A DNA stretch of 64,000 nt from Choristocarpus tenellus KU-1152 (Eukaryota; Phaeophyceae), in the NCBI GenBank assembly GCA_964200185.2, contig CAXNAD020000002.1, forward strand, positions 1 through 64,000, read 5' to 3'. Positions 1 to 10,100 of this stretch are shown here, piece by piece. The first letter of the stretch is position 1, and the number at the start of each line of letters is the position of its first letter. Made by a program: the position numbers and the translations under genes. The notes beneath the pieces are model-generated. The model was given only the letters and a program-made list of their open reading frames with translations. It was not told the DNA's origin and ran no database searches.

Positions 1-867
1 GTAAGACAGATGTTGACGTACCATACGTTCAAGCGCCCCACAAGGTGTGGCCCCCCTCTTTTTGGTGCTTTTGCAGTCTATTGACGTCAAGTGCACTCAT
101 TAAAAAGTGCCCGCAAAAAAACGCCTCCTCCTCACACGTCCGGACGTATTTACGCTCAAGAAAGAGCAAAACCCATCACGTCGTAAATAGGCATATATAA
201 GAAGGGCGATCTCATGTAATAATTTGCCTCTTTCCTTGGACTATGTTATTTGTTTAAATTTAGAATGGGAACCTCTCATTTGTCCAATCTTACTGCTTCG
301 ATTTTGATTTTAAAAAAGTGCCCTTGCTGGTTGATTCTTCACTTGAGTGAGATAATATGCAATACCGTACATTCTACGAGGAAGCAAGTGCACCCAGGAG
401 GATACATTCTCTACTTGTGTAGGTAGAATGCAGCAGACAGTCATCATATAACATACTCCTTTGTCATCATCACACATCACATCACAACTTGCATTCCATA
501 TATTGCTTCTCCTCTTGTACCTTCCAGGTCTTCCCAGTGTTTCCACTCACAGAGACAGAAAAGGAAATTAAAAGGACTGAGGAATTTTTAACTCAACTCG
601 TTTCCTCCTTTTCTCCACAAGACTCTCACCACTTGGCAAGACCTGACTGAGAAAAAGCCGACTAAAGAATTGTCAAGAAACATTTTGCGATTTTACATTT
701 AATGTCAATTGCTTTGATCTATTCCCAGTATCTGTGCCAATTCACTGCTGTTGGTGTGACTGTTGTGTTCAGGTGGTCCTTGTGCAGCATTAGTGGCACA
801 AATCCCAGTTTAGACAATAACGAGCACAGCAGTGGAAGTTTGCCACGCTCATGGGTGAAATTATCTT

Positions 868-1087
868 AGAGGGTACGAATTTTGTCCTGTTTGTCCATTT
901 GGGGCTTGGCTTCCCTCGGGGTTTTTTATGACTTTTTCCTACTCCAAAATATTTCGGAGTAGGTAAAATGTGTATGTTATGAAAAGGTGTGTCCGCAACA
1001 AGGATATTGACACCCTAACAAACACGTAGCCAAAATGACATCAGAATTGCAACATTGGATTTTGACCCCCAAATGATCGCCCCTCTA
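868..1087 (+). repeat. Dispersed direct repeat, copy 1
   Basis: This roughly 220-bp block matches a second copy about 910 bp downstream (1779-2001) in the same orientation. Shared landmarks in the same order are a 'tgtccattt/c' segment, 'cggagtaggta', 'aaaggtgtgtcc', 'aaggatattg', 'gccaaaat' and 'caacattggattttg'. The copies differ by many substitutions and small indels, so the duplication is old or the family is dispersed. No open reading frame is preserved in both copies, so a noncoding repeat or a solo terminal repeat is more likely than a gene. Confidence 0.75.
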
Positions 1088-1778
1088 CCCTGTAAGATAC
1101 TTTGGCTCTCATCTTGTGAGACTTTGTAGCTTCATAAATTTGTGGTGGTATGGGCATGCTTTAATTTGATTGTACTGTACTGTGGGGTGCGAAGCTGCAG
1201 CACACCTGACCTATTTTGTGGTGTGGCATGAAGTGCCAATGTTTACTGAAGTACTGTGTATTATTTCCTATGCTACTGATGCCTACCATTTTCCACTCCT
1301 AGCTGTTTTTTTCAGTACCATCAAGTTCTGTAGGAGACATTAGAATCAGTGACAATGCAAGGGCACATCGATAAGTCTCGCCTGGGGAAGAAGAGGAAAG
1401 TGATCAGAAAACAATTTGCTTGGAAAAACACTCTGGGAGTAGAGAGATAAGTGTTTGACACGGTCGAGCAATCATTTCCATGATCTCATCCACCCTCCAT
1501 GTTAATGCTCCTAAACAGGAAGTGGTCAAGGGAGGGAGGGGAAGAAGTCAACTCACTTGGGGCTAGATGTACCTATTAGTAGTTCAAAGGTCTTGCGGCA
1601 GCTATGTAGGACCCTGCAAGAAATTATCCCAGCCCAAGTAGTTTTTGCTTCCTCAAACACATAATTACTATATTCTACTTACGTACTTATATTTCCCCAG
1701 TTAGGATATCTAAGTTGATCCCTGCACCATTTGACTGCAAAGCCATGAAATGGAAGGGAGTGACCCAAGGAATTTAAA

Positions 1779-2001
1779 GAGGGTATGAGTTTTGCCCTGC
1801 TTGTCCATTCGGAACTTGGCTCCCCACCATTTTATCATACTTTTTTTCGGTTTTCGAAACATTTTGGAGTAGGTACAACGTATACGACCATGAAAGGTGT
1901 GTCCAGAGCAAGGATATTGGCACTTCCTCACAAAAACGATAGCCAAAATTATATCAAAATCACAACATTGGATTTTGGACCCCAAACGGACGTGACCCTA
2001 T
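1779..2001 (+). repeat. Dispersed direct repeat, copy 2
   Basis: Second diverged copy of the block at 868-1087, with the same ordered landmarks. The two copies could be the ends of an element of about 1.1 kb, but the DNA between them (1088-1778) shows no transposase- or polymerase-like reading frame. I therefore call it only a direct repeat. Short open frames within it are not conserved between copies. Confidence 0.75.
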
Positions 2002-2099
2002 CCTCTTAAATGCTTTGACTCAGTTTAAAAAATGACATAGGGACCGTTTTATGGGGGTGGGATGTGGGATGACCAGGATGGGGTGCTATTGGGCACAAT

Positions 2100-2195
2100 C
2101 CTGTGCGTGGGTAACAGAGGGGGCTGCGCTGGGGGGAAAGAGGGCGGGGAACCCGGCCAGATAGTAGTAGGCACTGTGTTCCAGCAGCCTAAGGA
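2100..2195 (+). repeat. G-rich repeat, related to 2920-3000
   Basis: A purine-rich stretch with 'gggtaacagaggggg', 'ctg..ggggg' and 'ggcactgtgttccag' recurs in diverged form at about 2920-3000, with the same order of landmarks ('gggtaacaagggggg', 'tgccaggggtgacagagg', 'gccaccgtgctttaccag'). The surrounding 2040-2440 bases are strongly G-biased on this strand, which makes proline-rich open frames on the other strand. I see no gene in 1-2998 apart from these repeats. Confidence 0.5.
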
Positions 2196-2998
2196 GAAAA
2201 TAAACAGTGTGTGTGTGCCTGGGTAATTCACGGGGGGTTGTGTAACTGTTGCCTTGGGGGTAAAGAGGAGAAATAGGTCCACCATAGTGTTCCAACTGCA
2301 CCAGGAGGAAATGTACAGGGGGTGGGTGTGCTTACATGGCAAGGTGAAGTTGTGCTGGGGTAGAAGGGTGGGGTGTGCCAGGGGAAATCTGTGCCCGCCG
2401 TTGCAAAATTTGATGATTGAACTAAGCATACATCTGTAGTAAAGGGGTCTATCTGTAATGTTGACGATGGCGATTTAGGAATTCCAAAGTAAAGATGAAG
2501 GCATTACAGACCAGGCAGCACTAAATCAATCATATTCTGGGTTGACAATTCTCTCCATAATGTTAAACAAAAGAGGTTTGACAAAAGATTGTTGGACTAC
2601 CGCTAGAATGGAAGGGGGTGTCTGATGATAGTTGCAATAATGACTGCTTTACATCTAGTGATAGGGGTACTAATATCTCTAAATTATCCTCTTGTGTGCT
2701 TGGTCTCTTCACCTCATGTCGCAATAATTTCTATATGCTTTTCTCTACAACATTCCACCCCTCTGGAAACCTACACGCATTTAGATAAACATGTTGCAAC
2801 AATCCTGTTGAGCGATAACCCTACCGAGTAGTTCTGTGTCTCACGTGTCACAACCATAATGGGCTACTGACAACCTCCCACGACCAAGATGGAGAACTAC
2901 AGGTCTCTTACATGCGAGGTTGTGTTTGGGTAACAAGGGGGGGTTGTGCCAGGGGTGACAGAGGTTGGGAAGCTCTGCCAGCCAGTAGCCACCGTGCT

Positions 2999-3325
2999 TT
3001 ACCAGTACCCAAAGTTAGATAACAACGTATCCTTCCAGCGGCCCATGGTAGCACACGAAAGGAATTTTCGTTCAAACATGGCAAATCCATCACCATCATC
3101 ATCGCTACTGTAGACCTTGAATGTTGATGGCAATGGGATCAGTCGTTTCAATCTTCGGCCCGTTGATACCTCCTGTTGTGCGGTTCCGCTAACCGCCCCT
3201 CTGTCTTCTTCATCCTCAGATTCGACCACCTCTCCATCTTCTTCAACTGGTGTTGTTGCAGGTGTCATGTCTCCATACTCCGCTCTTCTCGAAGTACGTC
3301 TTCTGTAACCGATGGCTTCCTCCAT
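2999..3325 (-). CDS. Possible first exon of an unrecognised acidic protein
   Basis: An ATG at 3325 opens a frame with an acidic stretch (VEEDGEVVESEDEEDRG) followed by a basic cluster (STGRRLKRL). Such a disordered N-terminus is common in nuclear or regulatory proteins. Two donors are possible: AAG|GTCTAC near 3115, or TG|GTAAAG at about 2999, where the unspliced frame stops at once. The DNA just left of the second donor is the G-rich repeat, so an intron starting there is reasonable. No downstream exon was found and the protein is not recognised. Opposite-strand frames over the same bases look like shadows. This is one candidate exon only. Confidence 0.35.
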   Translation of the reverse strand: MEEAIGYRRRTSRRAEYGDMTPATTPVEEDGEVVESEDEEDRGAVSGTAQQEVSTGRRLKRLIPLPSTFKVYSSDDDGDGFAMFERKFLSCATMGRWKDTLLSNFGYW

Positions 3326-4222
3326 CGGGACTCCCCCTCAAATCGATTTAACGCTAGCCTTGAGAACTTAGCACAATTCAATAAGTCGCGCTAGCTAGCT
3401 TGTTAAAGAAATTGGTGTTCCCAAGACTTGTGTATATAAAAACTAGATTAATTCCTTATTATGCAGAACAGGTTGTACATGAAGTAAGGAAGGTGTAAGA
3501 AAGGAGAGAGAGAGAGTGAGCTTCAAAGCTCAAAGGGGGTCATCACCTGACGATTCACACATTCTAATAACCCGTCATTCAGTCCGTTGTACTATAATAA
3601 CCCGCGGACAATATTTTCGTTATCCAACTACCGCTTCTTCGCTTTAATTGGCGAGGTTGAAGCTACAGGTAGTGTACACACACAAAAAAAATACACAAAA
3701 AGTGGTCAATTCAATCAAGACCCCTATCCTCCCCTCCCCCCCCAAAAAAAAAAAAAAAATCACCTCAATATCTGCTGGGAACTGTTCCAAGAACCGCGCA
3801 TCACTACCCCAGAACAGGCGCAGGTCTGGGATCCCGAACTCAAGGTATTTACAGAGAGTTTACAAAGTTTCCACCCGGATAGCTTGGGGCTGCAGGGGTA
3901 ATTACCAACAGTAAATACTCTTCAAGAACTCAATATTTCTCCCACAGAATCATATTTTACACATACATGAATATAAAGCATATTCTTAACATCCACAATT
4001 ATCCATACATATGTGACTCGATTGGCCTGTATTTGGGGCTGCAAGGAATGGTTAACTTAGTTGCTTGGGCGTGATTGTTGCGTTGCTTTGGCTGATTTGC
4101 TACTTTCTGTAAGTGTTCAACGTAATCAGTGTTGTTCCTTCCACTCCATAACCCAGCTCTGTAACAAACGTACGAATATTTACGTTAACGTTTGATGTCT
4201 ACCAACAATATTACGTTATTCA
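3326..4222. other. Intergenic, low-complexity tracts
   Basis: No supported gene lies here. The stretch holds a 'tatataaaa' box near 3433 (plus strand), a GA-rich run near 3500, and C-run and A-run homopolymers at about 3735-3759. If the candidate exon at 3325 is real, its promoter would lie at the left of this region. Confidence 0.6.
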
Positions 4223-6861
4223 ATGGGACACAAAACTTCTGTGAAAATTGAAGATAAACCAATACATCTGCACTCCCTTGGCTCTCACTCTGTCTGGGAT
4301 ATGTGTGACGGAACGAGGAAAAGTGAGTTAGTTTGCTTAGTCTACCTTATGTGCCCTCTATTTCTCTCTTTTAGATGCGTCAGCTTTCCTGGTTGCGAGT
4401 GGTGCAAGCGGTGATGTTGACATCACATGGTCCGTCTCTCATCTCGATCCGTTGCTGCGGCTAGGTAACTCCATCTAGTTCACATGCTACTGAGAGCACA
4501 TGCCTTCCTCGCGCCGTCACGTTGTAGTAAAGGGATATTTGAAGGCTTTTGTTGGATCGTATTAGTTGTGACTGCAGGATTCTTTGGGCGTCTTCACCTC
4601 TTCCAAATCGCGATGCAGTGAAGAGCCTTCAACAGGAAACTCTGATGACCAATAAACTAAACATAGTGCTCACATGGCCATAAATTGCTTTAGTTTCTGC
4701 AGCGTGGTTAAACTCCCCTTAGAAAAGAAGCAATCCATTATAGTACAGGCAGAATGCCTGTCTTTTCCTTCAAGAAAGGTTACTCCTTCATGCCTCGCCC
4801 AGCTTTTTTACAGGTGATTAATACATTTTCCCCTTTATCACCACTGACCGGCTCAGAAGATTGGTTTAGTGTGTTGGGTTCAATTTTCCTCGTGTTGACG
4901 ATCGTGCTCAAGGTGTAGAGCTTCTCTTAGTTGCATCACTTTCCGTGTCCCATCTACTCATTCCTTTTCTCATGTAATTACTTTTTCTCTCTATACAAGA
5001 GTCGAATTGCTCTCTAAACAATAACATTGACTCACCTCGGGATCCACCTCCAGATGTGTGCGATGCTGCCTATGGCATCTTCTTCCTACAGGGTGTAGGG
5101 CAGCTATTCCCGTGGAATGTCTTCATCAATGCTGAAGATTATTTTCGGCGACGACTATGCGGCACTCCTTACGAGAAGAATTTTGAGAACTTTTTCTCAA
5201 TAGGGTACAATGTAATGGCTGTTCTTGGTCTGGGTTTCGTCCTCAGGTGCACACTTTGACTGCCCTGGGTTTATGTTTTGTTTATTAGACATCCAGGTGC
5301 CTGCTGATACAGTTTGAACGATGACGTGACTGCAACACATCTCACCCTTGTGTAACCGGACAGGTATCAGCGGAGATTCAATCAGCGCCTTCAAGTGCTT
5401 GGTGCTCTTTCAGTCTCAACATTGGTGTTCATGATGTCCATGCTGCTGGTCCTGGTCGTTGAAATGAGCGGAACAGTCCTGTTCAATGTCACCATGGTTC
5501 TTGTGTCAATTTCGGCTCTTGCAGTGGCATTTTTGCAGGCAAGGTTTTCAGCAGAGTCTATCAAGCAAGAGTGCAGTCTGGATAGCAGCAGTTGTTGTAC
5601 TTACCATTGTGTGGGCAAGAAAGCAAACCCAGATGCCCTGTACCTTATGCCATTTTTTTTGCCTTCCACATTTTTTTTATACTGTTTTTGGTTTTCGTGC
5701 TATACTTTGTTGGAATTTGTTCTCATCCTCTTAAGTAACCATCTATGTTCTATGTTGTGTCAGGGAGGACTATTTGCTTTTGCTGGAGCCTTTCCACCAA
5801 GATATACCCAGGCCATGATGCTTGGACAGGGGCTTGCAGGGCTTTCTGTTTCCATTGCTGGTCTTTTTACCACTCTTTCTGGGCCAGATGCCACAGAGTG
5901 CGTATCTGATGAAGGGTTCGGAATTGACTTGACCTCTGTAAAATCCCAAACAGAATGCAAGTCATATGAAGTTGATATTAGTAGTTTGGTGTACTTTGGA
6001 ATAGCTTGTGGAATTCTGTTGGCCTGTATGATATCCTTCCCAGTCCTGGAACGCCTGCCCATCCCTTTGGAGTACACAAGGAATACTACTCCATCTAGTT
6101 TGGAGTCTGTTTTGTCGGAGACTCTGGAGGCACAATCATCTTTGATGAAGAGTGAGCATGGGGAGAGAGAGAGAGGATGGATATCACCCATTGAGGATTC
6201 CCGAGGATCCCTTCACTATTCCCAACAATCTATCCTGGAGGAGCATGCATTGGATGATACGGTTGTGAACCAGGATAAAAATAATTTTAGAGGGTCCAGG
6301 GGAATCATGCTGCAATTTTCCGGCTTGCAGCCCCTTGTTCCATTTGCTGTTGGTGTTTTTAGTACCTTCGCAGTGACACTTGCTTTGTTCCCTGCTACTA
6401 CATCCAAGATCATGTCTTCAAGACAGTGCATTCCCGGTCAGTCAAGGTTTTTTGCTGAAGATGTCTTTGTTATGTTTTCATTTGTGAGCTTCAACTTGTT
6501 TGATTTCATTGGGCGATTGGTTGCAGGATTGCCTCAACAACTGTTGTCTGGGCACATGTTGTCCAGTATGGCAGCTGCACGAGTTGTGTTCATCCCCCTA
6601 TTTCTTGCTTGTCGCTTACAAGGGTCAAGATTTCCTCAATGGCTTCATTGGGATGTCTTCCCATTAGCCCTGATGCCCCTTTTCTCCTTCTCAAATGGCT
6701 TTGTGGGGAGTCATTCTATGATGGCTGGACCACATGCTGTTTGTCCACAAATGCGTGATTTTGCTGGAACATCAATGGTCTTTTGTCTCTCAATGGGACT
6801 GCTGGTGGGTTCAGTCTTGTCTTTCTTTACTTTGTACTTCAGCACAGGATCTTTCTCCTAA
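4223..6861 (+). CDS. Equilibrative nucleoside transporter (SLC29/ENT family)
   Basis: A facilitative nucleoside carrier in the membrane. Proposed exons are 4223-4322, 4375-4464, 5000-5246, 5364-5538 and 5764-6861. All phases agree and give 569 codons plus stop. Family marks seen: the first membrane segment AAYGIFFLQGVGQLFPWNVF; GGLFAFAGAFPPRYTQAMM followed by GQGLAG; and the SLC29 signature FNLFDFIGR in the eighth segment, with GLLVGS near the end. A long hydrophilic loop (ERLPIP... to ...FRGSRG) sits between segments 6 and 7, as usual for ENTs. The first two exons are the least certain: their protein (MGHKTSVKIED...) is not family-typical and would lengthen a protein normally near 450 residues. 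The fourth intron (5539-5763) uses a GC donor, is 225 nt, and has no in-frame stop. Confidence 0.85.
5539..5763 (+). other. In-frame, stop-free GC-AG intron of the nucleoside transporter
   Basis: The intron begins at CAG|GCAAGG and ends at GTGTCAG|GG. Splicing it out joins AVAFLQ to GGLFAFAG, the uninterrupted ENT arrangement (LQGxLFGLAG in animal ENTs). Its length, 225 nt, is a multiple of three, and it contains no stop codon. Retention would therefore insert 75 residues, including a hydrophobic stretch rich in Phe and Leu, instead of truncating the protein. The GT donor four bases downstream would not give the family junction. Confidence 0.7.
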
Positions 6862-6915
6862 CTGTGAAAAGAGCAATATATATATTCTACATACGCAAAC
6901 CTTACTGAGTGTGTT

Positions 6916-6921
6916 AATAAA
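6916..6921 (+). terminator. Candidate poly(A) signal of the transporter gene
   Basis: AATAAA lies 55 bases after the transporter stop codon. The GDH-like gene on the other strand stops 251 bases downstream, so the two genes converge here. Confidence 0.5.
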
Positions 6922-7112
6922 ACATCCCACAACCCAGAAGTCATCATGACGCATCAATAATTCTTGCTTTGGTCAGAAAATGGATTAGTGTTCCATTCCA
7001 TGCTACACACACAGTCAATGCCTGTTGCTCCTATTCCAACATCAAACAAAATCACAATAGGTGCTAATTGATTGGTGACCAGTCCTTCCTCCTTTGCAAA
7101 CTATAACCCGAC

Positions 7113-10100
7113 TCACACAGCACCATGTGCCAGCATGACATCAGCCACTTTCATGAAGCCTGAAATAGTAGCGCCTGCCCAACACAATTTTCGTAATGAG
7201 GGAAGGAGAGTCAAAACAAGTTTATAGGCGAAACATGTCATGTAGGCATCATGCACGGTAAAATTTTCTGAAGGAGGGTAGTGCAGATAGTCACAAAGGA
7301 TCTAAATGATCAATGCTCACCTGTTCCATAGTCACCCCGGGCATTGAACTCCTGAGCAGTTGCCTTAACATCTTGAAAGATCATGCTCATCTGTTCTGCG
7401 ACACGGTTGTGGATGGTTTCCTTTGGTCCAAGTGGGTTGGTGCTCAGTGTGAGCCCACTGACAATGCCGCTTCCTGCTAATGTGGCCTTGTGTGGTGCAA
7501 ACACCAATCCTCTTTTGCGGAAAACTGCCTTAGCCTGAAAAAAAAAGGCGAGTCATGGTACAACAAAAAGATTGAACTGATGGTGAAAAAATTCATACCT
7601 TCGAAGAACAGAAGCTGATAAAACTACCCCTACAAATATGAAACATGAGGAAATAAGCACAGAACATCAACATGGTGTTTGGTGCTGGACATTTCTTATT
7701 CATCTATACATAAATGGGGAGCATTACCAACTAGCTTCTCGCCAATGCCCCACAAACCTTCAAAACAGAAATAGTTACAAAAAGACAAAAAAAATTCCTC
7801 TTCAACTTCAATCCAAAGGTCCTAAAATACCTCTAGCACTAAGAATATTCCCTCTTTTGCTATTTGACAACTTACGGCTTTGCTGCATGGATTATTGGCT
7901 CCCTCTATCACTGCCATGCACCCAGTATCTGCCAAAAGTGTGGCAGCAGTCTCTGCAAAGGAATGTGGCAGTGGCACCAGAAACAGGACAAATTGAGCAC
8001 CAAAATTGGTTAGAAGTTCATTTTACGTAACTAAGGGCTCACACCACACTCAGTGCGACTTACATTATCTCTACAAATACTATCTATCTCACCATCAATT
8101 TCGTTCCGATGAGAGCAAGGGAAGACCAGATCACACGGGATGCCAAAGATGTTAGAAGGCTCCTGTTTTGGTAGGAAAGAGGTAAAGAGGGCAGGAAGGA
8201 GGGGGGGGGATTGGTGTCTACTATTGTAGTTTGTTTTTTGCCAGTTCAGATCTGGGCAGAGGGGAATTTTATGAAACATCTCAAATATGACACTGGGTAT
8301 CCATGATGAGCTAAGGCTTGCTACCGGTGTTTCTCAAATAGACCTGGTACTTGGCAGTAGTGGAAGCAATGATGTATCGGCCCACCCTTGCTCCTCTCTC
8401 TGACTTGATCTTCACGATGGTACGCAACTTGGCAGAGTCAATTCCCTGGTAAGATATTTAGAACATAGTACAGAAATCAGCATGGTGGAACAGACCCCTA
8501 CTTAAAAATATTAGAGCACATTCAACAAAGAGTGTGCTGTTTTCAGTGAGAGGTAGAACTCCTGAGTTTGATTCTGAAGGGTCAATAAATATTATGATCT
8601 CCACTAAATTGAACACAAGGGCTGACCATCTAAACCAATTTCAGGATCGACCTTGAGTCATTACTGAAACGATATAAACCCCAAAAACAAATGAGATAAT
8701 TTCAGAAGCACTTCTGGTTCACATGCACCTCAGGTTCATAGATGTGCCCACTTGAGTCTGAGAAGGTAAGTGGGATCGCTCCAAGCTGTAGCAACTTTTC
8801 AGCTGCATGGACTGCAACCTGGCACAATGGGATGAGAGTCAAAGTAACAGCGTTCCTGTTTAATCGCAAGATGTGTGGAAACACAAGAGCTTTTGCTTGC
8901 CAAAATAAAAAATTTAGGTCTGTAGCAAACACCAGAGGATCTTGTAGAGCACTCCCCATTAAACAAGAACAAAATTGCCCAGCAAAATCCACGCAGATAT
9001 ATTTTCATATCCATCCACGTACTAGTCTGTTAAAATGTTTTTCCCACGCACCTTTCCACTGCCAGTGATGAGGCAACGCTTTCCCTTGAGTGAGTCTCCC
9101 TTGTCTTCAAGAGCACACTTGGCAAACTCCACAACACCATAGCCAGTAGCCTTTGGAACAACCACAATGTCACAAAATAAATTGAATCTGTGAGGGACGA
9201 GTTTTATCTGCACAACTTGGTAACCACCAGAGTCCAGATCTATCTGAACACATCTGACTACTTGGCTCAACAAACACACTTGCCCTTTTCTGAACAGATT
9301 AAATCAAAAAGACAACACAGTTTAATAAATAAACAAACCTGGGTACTAAAACAAGAGTATACTTACTGGGTATCTCTTGTTGGAAATATTTGAAGCTAAG
9401 GATATCCTACCAATCCATCTTTAACACATATTAGCAAGCATTTAAGTAAGTCAAAATACTCCCAGAATAGTTGACTGATAGAATCCCCTAGAACATCACT
9501 TCATTAAACCAAACAAACACTAGCCACAAAAACTGTGTCTGCTTAACCATACTAAGGTGGATAACAGTTCAGCATAATTTTCTCCCATTACCTTCACTTC
9601 TCTGGATAGAATATAGTTTAGTTTAATGCATTTCTTAAACAGCGTACATTGTGGTGTGATGTAACTTCCTCTGAAATACACAAACTGTTCCACAATCCAC
9701 AGAAAATACCAACACAATTAATCTGTATAGTGAGCTTGTGAGCATCACAACTTACCTCAGGGTAGAAGTGAGTGCCACCCCAAAGCACACCTCGTCCCCG
9801 CTGTGCCACATGGTCATTGATGCGCTTGTACTGCCCATAGAGATACCCAACCTGAACATGTCAAGAACACAATATTTCAGGATTACAGTATTCAAAGCTG
9901 TTAACATCAAGTTGCCAAATGGGACAATCGCCAAATATATCTTGCATCTATTAGCAGATCAAATTTACACAGATGCCTCAAAACACCACTCAAAATTGTG
10001 AGGGTAGGGAAACCTGGGTTTACCTCTGGGACTCCCACGCCATAACCCATTGCTGGGATGTCAAGATCAGGACCAATATACTTGGTGAGCTCTGTCATGT

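Noticed and set aside
2049-2429. 126-codon Pro-rich frame on minus
   Set aside because: It comes from a G-biased repeat tract; the repeated copy at 2920-3000 does not keep the frame, and no splice sites or family match exist.
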